A stretch of 64,000 bases of DNA from Myxococcales bacterium 68-20 (GTDB lineage Bacteria > Myxococcota_A > Polyangia > Polyangiales > Polyangiaceae): contig MKVQ01000004.1 of NCBI GenBank assembly GCA_001899635.1, positions 438,023 to 502,022 on the forward strand. Direction: 5' to 3'. The notes under the pieces are model-generated. The model ran no database searches and was not told the origin of the DNA. It saw only the letters and a program-made list of their open reading frames with translations. The position numbers and the translations under genes were made by a program. This document shows, in pieces, positions 9,453 to 18,349 of the stretch. Each line of letters opens with the position of its first letter. Positions within the stretch are counted from its first letter, which is position 1.

Positions 9453-9619
9453 CCCTCGACGTCGCGGGCGCTGAATGCCGACGTCTTCGCAGCGACGGCG
9501 AAGAGTGCCCCGACGCTGACGCCGTGGGACATCGATGCTCGGCGCACCAGACGAACGCCGCGACGATGGCACGTCGCGGCGTCACGTGGGATCGTGATCC
9601 GATCGTTCGCGCGTCGCGA

Positions 9620-11272
9620 TCAGCCGCCTGCGAGGAAGAGGCGGTATGCGGCGAAGGCGGCCGCGGCGAGCACGAGGATCCAGAGCCAGGGGATGCCCCC
9701 CTTCTTCTGGGTCGTCGTGGCGAGGCTTGCCTCGCGCTCCGACGCCTTCACCGGCTCGGCGCTCTTGGCCTTTGGCTCGGAGGAGGGCTTCTTCGACTCG
9801 CTCTTCGGCTTCGCCTCGGGCTCGCTCTTCGCGGGCTCGCTCTTCGCGGGCTCGGCCTTCGCCTCGGGCTCGCTCTTCGCGGGCTCGGCCTTCACCTCGG
9901 GCTCGCTCTTCGCGGGCTCGGCCTTCGCCTCGGGCTCGCTCTTCGCGGGCTCGGTCTTCGCAGCCGCCTCGGCCTTCGCGGGCTCGGGCTCGGCCTTCGG
10001 GGCTTCCGGCTCGGGAGCCGGCGCGGGCTTCGGCTCTTCGACGACAGCGGGCTTGGCCGCTTGCGCGGGCGCCGGAGTCGCCTCCTTCGCTGGGGTCGGC
10101 AGCGGAGTCGAGCCCGGGCGCGGCGGGTTGACCGGTCGTCCGTTCCCCGACGGAGGGACGGCCGCCGAGGCCGGCTTCGGGGTCGTGACCTTCGGCTCCG
10201 CGGCCTTCTGCGCGACGGACGCGGGTGAGGGCGTCTTCTGCGCAGCGGGCGCCGGAGCGGGAGACTTCTGCGCGACAGGCGCAGGCGCGGGAGACTTCTG
10301 CGCGACAGGCGCAGGCGCGGGAGACTTCTGCGCGACAGGCGCAGGCGCGGGAGACTTCTGCGCGACAGGAGCAGGCTGCGCCGCGGCAGGAGCAGGAGCG
10401 GGAGCAGCCTGCGCCGCGGGAGCAGGTGCGGGCGCGGCCTTCGCCGGCTCGGTGAGCGGCCCGGACGCGAGCCATCGCTCGTGGGTGACGAGGGAGACCT
10501 TCTGCTCACCGACCGTGAGCTCGAACGGTCCCTGCGAGACCTTGCGCGCATCACCGTAGAGCGGGATCTCGACCTTACGCTCGTTGGTGTCGCTGATCTT
10601 GCTGGCGATCTCCTGGAGGAACGACGCGTACTTCTCCGACGCGCCGACGAGCTGCGCGAGCTCCTTCTCGAACGACTCGAGATCGAGATCCTGCGTGCCC
10701 GTACCGTCGGCCGCCGCGCGGGGGAGCGCAGCCGCGAGCTCGAGCGAGAGCTCCGACACGCGATCCTTCGAGAGCGAGCGAAGGAGCCGATCGACCAGCC
10801 CGTCGAGGACGCGCTCGATCGCCGCGTTGTCCGCGCGCTCGCCGAGCATCGCGCCGACCGCCGCGACGAGGTCTCCCTCGACCCGGATGGGGGCCTCACC
10901 GCCACCTTCGGCGATGTAATAGAAGCTGCTCGTCACTCGATCCGCGCCCACCGTGTGAACGCGAATGCCGGCGTCGACGAGCTTCTGCGTGAGCCTGCTG
11001 GAGACGGCAACGAGCGGGCTCCTCTGCGCCGCCTGATGCGTCAACGGCATCTTCGCGGGAGGAATCTGCTCCTCCGGCATGACGATCTTCGCGTCTCGCC
11101 GGACCTGCTCGTTCAGGGACTCGCGCGCCACGACGGACACCTCGGTCGACCAGCCGAGGATGCCCTTGGGGATCATCCATCCTGCGGAAGGACCGAGATG
11201 CGCGACGAGCCGCGCACGCTCGTCCTCCCCCACGAACAACACGCCGGGGAGGGCCAAAGAAGGGCTCGCCAT
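9620..11272 (-). CDS. Repeat-rich C-tail-anchored membrane protein
   Basis: This is a 550-residue protein with three parts. The N-terminal about 275 residues are a soluble alpha/beta region (MASPSLALPGVLFVGEDERA, SRLTQKLVDAGIRVHTVGADRV, KEAQLVGASEK-like helices) without a recognised domain. A long low-complexity region follows, built from PAPVAQKSPA decapeptides and AEPAKSEPEAK undecapeptides. One hydrophobic helix at the very end (PWLWILVLAAAAFAAYRLFL) should anchor it in a membrane with the bulk in the cytoplasm. No signal peptide is seen. ATG 11272 is chosen because the frame upstream has no conserved character and overlaps the probable promoter region. The Lys/Glu/Pro stalk resembles spacers that cross or hold distance from the membrane. 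Function unknown. Confidence 0.75.
   Translation of the reverse strand: MASPSLALPGVLFVGEDERARLVAHLGPSAGWMIPKGILGWSTEVSVVARESLNEQVRRDAKIVMPEEQIPPAKMPLTHQAAQRSPLVAVSSRLTQKLVDAGIRVHTVGADRVTSSFYYIAEGGGEAPIRVEGDLVAAVGAMLGERADNAAIERVLDGLVDRLLRSLSKDRVSELSLELAAALPRAAADGTGTQDLDLESFEKELAQLVGASEKYASFLQEIASKISDTNERKVEIPLYGDARKVSQGPFELTVGEQKVSLVTHERWLASGPLTEPAKAAPAPAPAAQAAPAPAPAAAQPAPVAQKSPAPAPVAQKSPAPAPVAQKSPAPAPVAQKSPAPAPAAQKTPSPASVAQKAAEPKVTTPKPASAAVPPSGNGRPVNPPRPGSTPLPTPAKEATPAPAQAAKPAVVEEPKPAPAPEPEAPKAEPEPAKAEAAAKTEPAKSEPEAKAEPAKSEPEVKAEPAKSEPEAKAEPAKSEPAKSEPEAKPKSESKKPSSEPKAKSAEPVKASEREASLATTTQKKGGIPWLWILVLAAAAFAAYRLFLAGG
9808..9990. repeat. 33-bp tandem repeat coding AEPAKSEPEAK
   Basis: Imperfect 33-base tandem units inside the tail-anchored protein gene; each unit encodes eleven residues. 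A shortened unit near 9830-9850 shows that copy number has changed by slippage or recombination while the frame was kept. Confidence 0.8.
10261..10376. repeat. 30-bp perfect tandem repeat coding PAPVAQKSPA
   Basis: Three identical 30-base units (10261-10290, 10291-10320, 10321-10350) and a partial fourth. On the minus strand each unit encodes a decapeptide of the Pro/Ala stalk. Perfect identity indicates recent expansion; this is a variable-number tandem repeat candidate. Confidence 0.9.
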
Positions 11273-11371
11273 GAAGTCGTCGGAGGCTATCACGAAACGA
11301 CAAACGGCTGGCAAGGGCGGGTTTCGCACTTTCCAGACCTTCTCCTTCGCCTTCCTGCACGTCTCTCGAGC

Positions 11372-11419
11372 GATTTCTGGCCGGACTTCTGGCGCGATTT
11401 CCAGGACGATTTCAGGCGC
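11372..11419. repeat. Four 12-bp direct repeats in a divergent intergenic region
   Basis: Four consecutive imperfect 12-base units (11372, 11384, 11396 and 11408), each beginning GA(T/C)TTC and containing TGG or AGG, lie between the divergent genes that start at 11272 (minus) and 11555 (plus). They fall about 100 bases upstream of the minus-strand start. They could be operator iterons for a DNA-binding protein, or simple slippage products; no binding protein is known. Confidence 0.5.
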
Positions 11420-11554
11420 ACGGCTCTCCCGGCCCTCTTTTCGAGAAAATCGGCGAAGACGTGGACGGCTGACGGCCCCGTTCGGACGGGTCCGAGACCG
11501 GGGAAGGAAAACTGCGACTGTTTCCGAACGAGGGACGGATCTATAAAGAAACGC

Positions 11555-11902
11555 GTGAAGCGCGAGACCATCCAGAGGGTCGCCACGCCCACCGGCATCC
11601 TCGTGGGGCTTTCCGACGAGCTCGCTGCGGTCTGCACCGAGGCGCTCGGTGATGGCGGCTTGCGCGTGCTCCGTGCCGGTCACGTGGCCGCGGCGAGCGA
11701 GCGCATCCCCGTCGTGATGCCGCAGCTCGTGATCGTGTCGTCGACGCTCCGCCAGGAAGAGCTCGACATCTTGAACGATCGCTGCGTCGCGGTCGGTGCC
11801 GAGGTCATGCGTGTCGCGCCCGATACCGATCGCGCCGCGCTCGTCACGATGCTCCGCAGCGCTGCGAACGCCGCGCTCATCAAGGCGCTCCGCAGCGGCT
11901 GA
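11555..11902 (+). CDS. Degenerate receiver-like small protein
   Basis: This 115-residue protein has the order of secondary structure expected for a CheY-type receiver: TGILVGLSDELAAVCTEAL (strand and helix 1), GGLRVLRAG, PQLVIVSSTL (strand 3), GAEVMRVAP and a final helix. The strand-3 Asp that accepts phosphate is replaced (VIVSS), and the acidic pair after strand 1 is reduced, so if it is a receiver it cannot be phosphorylated in the usual way. GTG 11555 is the assumed start; it lacks a strong ribosome-binding site and the frame is open further upstream, but the upstream part overlaps the 12-bp repeats and the antisense gene. It is a single gene followed after 51 bases by a small zinc-ribbon gene. 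Confidence 0.65.
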   Translation: MKRETIQRVATPTGILVGLSDELAAVCTEALGDGGLRVLRAGHVAAASERIPVVMPQLVIVSSTLRQEELDILNDRCVAVGAEVMRVAPDTDRAALVTMLRSAANAALIKALRSG

Positions 11903-11953
11903 GCCGCCGCGTTTTCGACCCGCTCGGAACGGCGTGCTACCGTTCTTCGAGCC

Positions 11954-12190
11954 ATGTCCTTCGAGAAGGAGCGCAGCGGTCGTACCGCTTGCCCCGCTTG
12001 CGGCGGAGCTGGCGGCGGCCCGATCGGTCGAGCAGGCAGCGCCTGGGACACCGAGGACTACGTGTGCCCGCGCTGCAAGGGCGAAGGCATGATCCTCGCG
12101 GCGGACGTCCCCTCGCAGCGCCCTGGCATCGTGAAGACCGCCGCGGCCGCCGCGGAAGAGGTCGCGCGGAAGCGCAAGGCAACGGGCTGA
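11954..12190 (+). CDS. Small zinc-ribbon-like protein
   Basis: This is a 78-residue protein with two CxxC pairs (CPACGGAGGGP near residue 13 and CPRCKGEGMI near residue 38), the spacing seen in zinc ribbons and in the Cys-rich part of DnaJ (CxxCxGxG). The C-terminus is an Ala/Lys helix. It is too short to be a chaperone and no partner domain is present. It probably binds one zinc; it may act in protein or nucleic-acid contacts. The product's composition and its position after the receiver-like gene support it as real, but the ribosome-binding site is weak. Confidence 0.65.
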   Translation: MSFEKERSGRTACPACGGAGGGPIGRAGSAWDTEDYVCPRCKGEGMILAADVPSQRPGIVKTAAAAAEEVARKRKATG

Positions 12191-12405
12191 CACGCGGCCC
12201 GTACGTTCGTGGCCCCTGCGTTCGGCACCCTTCGCGCGCAGAGCTGGCGGCGAAGCTGCTCGACACGTCCAAGTGACGTTCATCTGTCATCCAATCACCT
12301 ATTTCGACGGCTGAATGCGGCGGGCACCATCGCGTCTCACACGGTGGCGCGCGATGGACGGGCGCCCGCAGATGCGATGGCGGACATCGCCACGAAAGGC
12401 CGACG

Positions 12406-13464
12406 ATGAGAAGCCTCCTTCGAACGTCTTCGCTCCTCCTTACGTTGTTTGGCGGGGCGACGCTCCTCAGCGCGCATGCCAGCGCTCAGCCGGTTCTTCA
12501 GAGGCCACCGGTCGTGAAGAAGGGGGAGCTGGCGGTCGAGCAGCCGAGGCCGCCAGTGACCCAGAACATCGCCAACGTACTCACCGATGCGCTCAGCGGC
12601 ACGAGCGAGATGGCGTCGAACGGGGCGCTCGACGGTGTGCCGGTGCTCAACGGCTTTCACTTTCGTTTCACCAACGGCGATCACGAGCTGCAGCGGATCT
12701 GGGCGACCGTCAGCTCGCCTTCGTCAGCCAGGATCTCTTTCCGCGACAAGAACGCCGACGACAACTACAAAGCCGGGCTGACGTGGATCAACGTCAAGGG
12801 GGCAGGCGCTCGCGGTGAGGTCTTCGCCGTCGGGGGGGGGCAGTTCGAAATTCCGCTTCCGACGCCGCGCCCCGCGAACCATCGGCTCGTCTTGTCGGGC
12901 TTCGAGCTCAACTTCGCCTCGGACGACGAGGACATCCGAATGATCGGCGTCTGGCTCGACGAGAGCCGGCACGTCGCTCGCGTCTCGTTCATGAACTGGA
13001 TCGGCGACACGTCGATCGGAGGTCAGCTCGGAAACGCTTGGGTGCCGCCGCAGCCATACTATCGAATGCGGGGCTATCTCACCAAGGTCGTGCCGACTGC
13101 GGAACGCCTCGCGTCCGAGCTCCGCGCTCACGAGAAGGACAAAGACAGCATCCGCCCCATCGGCGTCCGGGTGCAGTACGCGTTCATCCCCAACACCATG
13201 GTCGAGAGCGAAGACTATTTCACCGGGACGACGCGTGCGCCTGCGTCAGGGAAGGTGTTCAAGGCCCGTGCCGGGATTCAGGGATTCGAGTTCTGGTTCG
13301 ACAACAAAGCTCACCACATTCTCGAGCTCGGCGTCATGCCACCGCTCGCCGGATCCGCGGCGCGCTCGCGCGTGTCCGCCCCCGGCGAGTACGTCGCCTT
13401 CCAGGATCAGAACCGCGATGATCCGATCAAGTGGGCCGTGAAGCTGCTCAACTTGAAGCCGTGA
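12406..13464 (+). CDS. Secreted protein of unknown function
   Basis: This is a 352-residue protein with a clear Sec signal peptide (LLLTLFGGATLLSAHASA) and no lipobox. The mature part has two related regions in which an aromatic pattern recurs: FHFRFTNGDHELQRIW near residue 85 and FEFWFDNKAHHILELG near residue 295, each followed by ARISF/YVAFQD-type strands and a 'D(K/Q)N.DD' motif. This suggests an internal duplication of a beta-sandwich-like domain. No catalytic motif or known family was recognised. AAAGG upstream of ATG 12406 supports the start. It converges on the DUF2330 gene. Confidence 0.75.
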   Translation: MRSLLRTSSLLLTLFGGATLLSAHASAQPVLQRPPVVKKGELAVEQPRPPVTQNIANVLTDALSGTSEMASNGALDGVPVLNGFHFRFTNGDHELQRIWATVSSPSSARISFRDKNADDNYKAGLTWINVKGAGARGEVFAVGGGQFEIPLPTPRPANHRLVLSGFELNFASDDEDIRMIGVWLDESRHVARVSFMNWIGDTSIGGQLGNAWVPPQPYYRMRGYLTKVVPTAERLASELRAHEKDKDSIRPIGVRVQYAFIPNTMVESEDYFTGTTRAPASGKVFKARAGIQGFEFWFDNKAHHILELGVMPPLAGSAARSRVSAPGEYVAFQDQNRDDPIKWAVKLLNLKP

Positions 13465-13498
13465 GTTGGAGCCGTGGCAGCCGCGCGCCCGGGCGCGA

Positions 13499-14980
13499 TC
13501 ACGACGGGCGGCGGCGCCGCAGGATGCGCGAGATGACGAACGCGACGCCGAGCGTGAGCGTCGCCGAGCCGACGACGCGGCCGCGACGGAGCGGCGCGAT
13601 GCTCGCAGTGGACGACGACTCGTCACGCGCGACGTAGAAGCCGGTGACGACCTCCTGCTTCGGATGCGCCTCGAGGCGGAGATCCTCGTTCAGCGCCGCG
13701 ACGGGTAGGTTCGCGCGAAGACGCGTCACCCAGACGTCGCTTCGGTTCATGCCCTCGATCGCGAGCTCGAGATCGTCGAACGCGCAGCATGCCGACTCGA
13801 CGCACTCTCCGCCGGGCGTCTCGCCGGAGCTCTGTCCACCAGCGTCGCCGTAGGTCTCGCCCGAGGAGGGCGCGTCCGTCGCCGCGTCGGACGCGCCGCC
13901 GTCGTCGCCGTCGTCCGGAGCGTCCGCGCCGGCGTCGACGGGCTCCTCGTCGCGCGGGTCGGGCTCGGCGAACGGCGGCGGCGCCGTGCTGCCGGAGCAC
14001 TGGCTGTAGTACGCGTCGTAGAGGCTGTTCGTGACGAACGTCTGCGCTCCTCCAAGCCCGCCCGTCGTGTACCCGTAGAGCGTCGGCCGGTTCGCCCACT
14101 CGACGAGCCAGCCGCGTCCGTCGGGAGCCGCAGCCATCGCTGCGAGCGACAGCTCCTGATAGTTCGATCGGCCCTCGGCGTTCTTCCACACGAGCTTCGA
14201 CTCGTCGATCGCGACCTCGGGGAAGTTCTGCGGTCGATAGCGGCCCTCCGAGATCACGAACAGCGTGACCCCGACGTTCGCGCCGACGCCCGCGGCCACC
14301 ATCCGGAGCGGCAGCGTCGCGTCCGCCCCCGGCGTCACGATGCGCACCGGCTTCATCGCTCGCACGCCCTGACCGGGCCGGAGCTTCAGTGCGATGAAGT
14401 CGAGCTTCTCGGCGGTGTACGCCGCGATCACCGGCTCGATCACGGGCGGGATCGCGTAGCCGTTGTCGCGGAGCCACGTCTGGAGCGCCTCCGCGTCCTC
14501 CGAGCGGAGGGTCACGGTTTCGTACGGTCCGACGACGCTCTGCGCGATCACCTGGACGGGTGGAGCGCCCGACGCACTCTCAGCAGAGTCGGCGAACGCC
14601 GACCTGCTCGACCCGCACCCGATCCCGTCACAGCCGTCGCCGCCCGAGAACGGCGGCACGGGCTGCTGGATGCGGGGCTGGGTCGTCGAATCGAGGGCGG
14701 CGATCCACGCGTCGCGCGAGAGCTCCACGCGCGTCCCGCGACGCACCGGGAGCACCCACGCGAACTCCTTCGGATCGCCGCTGTACTGGATCTGGTCCCA
14801 GAGGATCGTGTGCTCCTGCGAGAGCGCGAACACCATCCGATGGTCGTTCACGACCGTCGACTCGACCTGCGGGACGAAACATCCCCCGCATGCGCGAGCC
14901 TCGTCTTCGCCCATGAGCGTCACGCCCGCGAGGGCGACCGCGACCGCAAGGGTGACCGCTGCACGGCGGCTCTTTCGCAT
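13499..14980 (-). CDS. DUF2330 family exported protein
   Basis: This is a 493-residue protein with a signal peptide ending near EARACGGCF. The CGGCF motif, the following HRMVFALSQEHTILWDQIQYSG and EFAWVLPV are signatures of the DUF2330 family, found in secreted proteins of myxobacteria and actinobacteria. An Asp/Gly-rich insertion (about 340-390) separates the domain from the C-terminus, which ends in one hydrophobic helix and an Arg cluster (SRILRRRRPS), like a sorting or membrane-stop tail. ATG 14980 has GAGG upstream and starts the signal peptide. It is divergent from the radical SAM gene. The biochemical role of DUF2330 is unknown. Confidence 0.85.
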   Translation of the reverse strand: MRKSRRAAVTLAVAVALAGVTLMGEDEARACGGCFVPQVESTVVNDHRMVFALSQEHTILWDQIQYSGDPKEFAWVLPVRRGTRVELSRDAWIAALDSTTQPRIQQPVPPFSGGDGCDGIGCGSSRSAFADSAESASGAPPVQVIAQSVVGPYETVTLRSEDAEALQTWLRDNGYAIPPVIEPVIAAYTAEKLDFIALKLRPGQGVRAMKPVRIVTPGADATLPLRMVAAGVGANVGVTLFVISEGRYRPQNFPEVAIDESKLVWKNAEGRSNYQELSLAAMAAAPDGRGWLVEWANRPTLYGYTTGGLGGAQTFVTNSLYDAYYSQCSGSTAPPPFAEPDPRDEEPVDAGADAPDDGDDGGASDAATDAPSSGETYGDAGGQSSGETPGGECVESACCAFDDLELAIEGMNRSDVWVTRLRANLPVAALNEDLRLEAHPKQEVVTGFYVARDESSSTASIAPLRRGRVVGSATLTLGVAFVISRILRRRRPS

Positions 14981-15086
14981 CCCTCTACCTCCGTCGGGCG
15001 CCGCATGCAGCGTGCATGCCGCTCGAGCCATGCCGGAGAAACCACGGCAATTCCGGGATCTCGCAGCTTGCGAGCCTCGCGCCGCC

Positions 15087-16406
15087 ATGGCATCTGCGCC
15101 ATGGGACATGACTGCCGACCCCCGACTCGAGAAGCCGTCGATCGTCGCGATGCATGTGCGCTCGGGCCTCGTCGGCCTGAACGTGGTGACCGCCGCGCTC
15201 GACGCCGATCCCCGAACCGCGGGCAGCGACGTCCGCTTCGTGAAGGACGCCGCGGGGATGATCGACGCGCTCCGCGACGCGACCTCCGACGGCCGGCGCG
15301 CCCTCGCGCTCTGGTCGTTCTACTCCCCGGACTTCGCGGCCGCGGCGAAGGACCTCGCCGAAGTGAAGGAGGCGACGGGCGATGCCGCGCTCCACCTCGC
15401 GGGCGGCGTCCACGCCACCGCCGAGCCGCTCGCGACTCTCAGGGACGGCGGCTTCGACCTCGTCGCGATCGGCGAAGGCGAGCACACGATGGTCGCGATC
15501 ACGGACGCGCTCGCGAACGGACGTGACCCGCGCGACCTCCCCGGTACGGCGCACCTCGACAAGACGAGCGGCCGCCTCGTCTCGCACGGCCCCGGCGAGC
15601 GCCACCCGCTCGATGCCTACCCGCCATTCAATGCGCGCTACCGCAAGTGGAACGCGCTCGAGATCACGCGCGGCTGCGTCTACGCGTGCTCGTTCTGCCA
15701 GACGCCGTACATGTTCAAGGCGCGCTTCCGCCACCGAAGCGTCGCCGACGTGCGCCGCCACATCGATCAGATGCGCGAGTGCGGCTCCCGCTTCGTGCGC
15801 TTCCTCACGCCGACGTCGCTCTCCTACGGCTCTCCCGATACGACGCCCGATCTCGACGCCGTCGACGCGCTCCTCGCCACGGTGCGCGAGGGCGCCGGAG
15901 CCGAAGCGAAGATCTTCTTCGGGACGTTCCCCTCCGAGATCCGGCCCGAGCACATCACGCCCCGCGCGCTCGAGATCATCGCGCGGTGGTGTGACAACCG
16001 CACGCTCGTCATCGGTGGTCAGTCCGGCTCCGACCGCGTCCTGGAGCAGACGCGCCGTGGTCACTCCGTCGACGATGTCGTGCGCGCCGTCGAGCTCTGC
16101 GTGAAGGCCGGCTTCCGCCCCGACGTCGACTTCCTCCTCGGCCTCCCGGGCGAAGAAGAGTCCGACCGCGCCCTGTCGATGGAGCTCGCAGAGCGCCTCG
16201 TCACGATGGGCGCACGGATCCACTCGCACGCGTTCATGCCGTTGCCAGGCACGCCGCTCCGCGACGCGACCCCCTCGCCGATCGAGCCCGAGACGATGCT
16301 CGCGATGGCGCGCCTCGAGTCGAAGGGCAAGGCCTACGGCCAGTGGCGGCGACAGGTCGTCACGGCCGAGGCCCTCGTCCGTTCCCGCCGCGCCCGTACG
16401 GCCTGA
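15087..16406 (+). CDS. B12-binding-type radical SAM protein
   Basis: This is a 439-residue enzyme. The N-terminal half resembles a cobalamin-binding fold (LVGLNVVTAAL, LWSFYSPDF, HLAGGVHATAEP, LVAIGEGEHTM). The radical SAM core starts at about residue 190 with CxxxCxxC at Cys197, Cys201 and Cys204 (RGCVYACSFCQTP), which binds the 4Fe-4S cluster that cleaves S-adenosylmethionine. RDLPGTAHLD and LLGLPGEEESD are typical of the B12-radical SAM group related to MJ_1487. The DxHxxG cobalamin ligand motif is not evident, so B12 binding is uncertain. ATG 15087 or ATG 15108 could be the start; neither has a good ribosome-binding site. Substrate unknown. Confidence 0.82.
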   Translation: MASAPWDMTADPRLEKPSIVAMHVRSGLVGLNVVTAALDADPRTAGSDVRFVKDAAGMIDALRDATSDGRRALALWSFYSPDFAAAAKDLAEVKEATGDAALHLAGGVHATAEPLATLRDGGFDLVAIGEGEHTMVAITDALANGRDPRDLPGTAHLDKTSGRLVSHGPGERHPLDAYPPFNARYRKWNALEITRGCVYACSFCQTPYMFKARFRHRSVADVRRHIDQMRECGSRFVRFLTPTSLSYGSPDTTPDLDAVDALLATVREGAGAEAKIFFGTFPSEIRPEHITPRALEIIARWCDNRTLVIGGQSGSDRVLEQTRRGHSVDDVVRAVELCVKAGFRPDVDFLLGLPGEEESDRALSMELAERLVTMGARIHSHAFMPLPGTPLRDATPSPIEPETMLAMARLESKGKAYGQWRRQVVTAEALVRSRRARTA

Positions 16407-16570
16407 CCGGAAGCCGTGTCGCTCAAGACTTCCGTCGAGCCAGGCGGGTCACTCGCCGATCGTCACGAACGACCTGAGAGCCACGCGGGCGGTCCTTGAC
16501 AAGCTGGACCGTGAGGCAGTCGTCGCTAGCATCCACGACGGTTGTCCGAACGTGAGTAGGATCGCGATGC

Positions 16571-18349
16571 TCAGCGAATGGGATCGAGCGGTGTCTTCAC
16601 AAGCCTGCGCTGCGCCATGCCCCCGGGATAGGCGTAGCTGGCGGCGAGGTCCCAACCCCACAAGGTCGCGGTGAACGGTCCCTCGCTCTTCATGCGCTGG
16701 AGCCCGTTCGTGCACGTGCTTTCGCCGAACTTCTGGCCGGGGCCCTTGTCCTTGGCGAGGTCGACGCGCGTGAACTCGAAGTCGCCCCGCGTCCCCACGG
16801 GGCGGAAGTCGGTCAGGTCACCTGCGCACTCGAGCCAAACGTTTTTGAATACACCGTTCGTCTTCGCGCGCACGATGACGAGCGACGTGTCTCCGTAAGT
16901 CGGATCCGCATAGAACGAGTAAGAGTCGAGATACTGCCCCGTCGGGATGACGTTGACGAACTCCGGGTCGCCGCGCCCCCCGTAGGACAGTCGCACGCCG
17001 TCACACCCGGTCATGTACGCGGCGAGATAAACTGGATGATCGGCGTCTTGCGTGCGAACGACGAAAGCATCGCCTGTCCCCGAACGAAACGTTACGACCT
17101 CGCCGGCGGACATCGTCGTGGGCGCGCCAGGGGGGACCGCAGGGTCGTACTCGAGGCGAGTTTCGTCGCGCGCGGCGAGGATGCGATACAGCATAGGCTC
17201 GTGCTCATTGCCGAGGCGAGGGCGATAGCCGACGCCCACGTACTCGGATCCCCATTGCTCGAAGGCGGGAATCTGCTGCTGGAGAGTGTCGCATGCCTTG
17301 TCGGAGCTCGGGACGTACGCGCAAGCGTGCCCGCCGAAGACCGTGGTCGGTTTGGTCGACGAGACGGTGCTGCCCGAGAGCTCCTCGAACTGGGTGATCT
17401 GGAGGTACTGCCCCTTGTCGATCCGATACGTCACTGGCACCTGACTCACGGTGCCCTTGATACCGACGCCGTCCTGGATGTCGCGCGTCGGCAGGATCGT
17501 CACCTCGGTGTCGTCCTCCGACGCGAGAATCTGCACCCCCGCGTTGCGTACATTCGACTCCCAGCCGTTCACCAGGATGTGCTGTCTCCCCCACGTGGCG
17601 ACTGGCAGGAGGAGCGACGCCGACGGAAGATAGCTCGACGCGCCGCCGAATGGGTACATCTGCGTGAGCCCCACAGGCACGTTCGTCTTCAATCTAAAGG
17701 CCGAGCCAACGCCCGTGGAGACGCTGACGTCTGCGAGGAGCGCGGGGACGACGCCATCGGGACACGCTGTGTGCGTGGAATCCAAGTCGCCCGCAGCACG
17801 CGTGACGTTCGGATCGCGATCGGATACGAAGAGAATCGCGCTCTCGCCCGGAGCGATTGGCCCCGCGTGACGGATCAACCTCGCTTCTCCCGGATTCGTT
17901 CGAAACATCGCTCCCGAGACGTCAAGTGCTTTGCCTTCGAGCTCGAGCGCAACCTCGACCGGTTGAGTCGACGTGTTCACGATGAACGTGGCAAAGCAAG
18001 ACTGCGGGATGGTCTGCGGGTCATACCGCGGTATTTGGAAATAGAACTCGCAGCCGTTCGAGCTCCGTGCGGCCGCCGCCGCCGCGCAGGGCTCCTGGCA
18101 CCCTCCCCCGCCGCAGGCCTTGTCCACCGCACATGTCTCGACGACCGCGCCGGTGCAACCGTCGATCACGGCGCGCCCGTCGAGCGAGCACTGGTGGGGA
18201 CAACCGGGAGGGCCGGCGTCGAGATCGAAGCCAGCGGGTGGCGGAGTGAATCCACCGCGCTCTTCCTTTTTGTTGCACGCGCCGGCGACTGCGAAGAGCG
18301 CCACCCCAAGGGCAGAGAGCCTCGCCGCACGAGGGACCCAGGAAATCAT
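16571..18349 (-). CDS. IgGFc-binding-type lipoprotein (cassette 2, gene 5)
   Basis: This is a 592-residue lipoprotein with lipobox AGAC (Cys25), a Cys-rich segment, then the IgGFc_binding-type domain with GLTQMYPFGG, LASEDDTEVTILPT and GDPEFVNVIPTGQYLD. It is the paralogue of the gene at 4665-6425: both have C..R.VIDGC-type Cys spacing before a GCEF motif, then (S)CFA(A/T)(V/F)(L/I), EGK.LD and the same final domain, ending in a SYGYPGG/SYAYPGG motif. ATG 18349 overlaps the stop codon of the RCC1 gene. It is the last gene of the minus-strand cassette and faces the radical SAM gene; no clear terminator hairpin was found in 16407-16570. Likely a surface protein; ligand unknown. Confidence 0.88.
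   Translation of the reverse strand: MISWVPRAARLSALGVALFAVAGACNKKEERGGFTPPPAGFDLDAGPPGCPHQCSLDGRAVIDGCTGAVVETCAVDKACGGGGCQEPCAAAAAARSSNGCEFYFQIPRYDPQTIPQSCFATFIVNTSTQPVEVALELEGKALDVSGAMFRTNPGEARLIRHAGPIAPGESAILFVSDRDPNVTRAAGDLDSTHTACPDGVVPALLADVSVSTGVGSAFRLKTNVPVGLTQMYPFGGASSYLPSASLLLPVATWGRQHILVNGWESNVRNAGVQILASEDDTEVTILPTRDIQDGVGIKGTVSQVPVTYRIDKGQYLQITQFEELSGSTVSSTKPTTVFGGHACAYVPSSDKACDTLQQQIPAFEQWGSEYVGVGYRPRLGNEHEPMLYRILAARDETRLEYDPAVPPGAPTTMSAGEVVTFRSGTGDAFVVRTQDADHPVYLAAYMTGCDGVRLSYGGRGDPEFVNVIPTGQYLDSYSFYADPTYGDTSLVIVRAKTNGVFKNVWLECAGDLTDFRPVGTRGDFEFTRVDLAKDKGPGQKFGESTCTNGLQRMKSEGPFTATLWGWDLAASYAYPGGMAQRRLVKTPLDPIR

Noticed and set aside
10261-10376. Regular 30-bp repeats as a CRISPR array
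   Set aside because: Units are adjacent with no spacers, encode a Pro/Ala peptide in frame, and no cas genes are near.
9582-10475. Long open frames on several strands over the repeat region at 9.6-10.6 kb
   Set aside because: The tandem repeats with multiples of three bases keep all frames open; only the minus-strand frame gives a sensible folded domain plus a membrane helix.
11531-11554. TATAAA near 11541 as a promoter for the receiver-like gene
   Set aside because: It lies only about a dozen bases ahead of the assumed GTG start and has no clear partner -35 element at the right spacing.
16407-16570. Cassette copies generated as an inverted duplication by the insertion element
   Set aside because: The element lies outside cassette 2, not between the copies, and the paralogues are far too diverged for a recent IS-mediated event.
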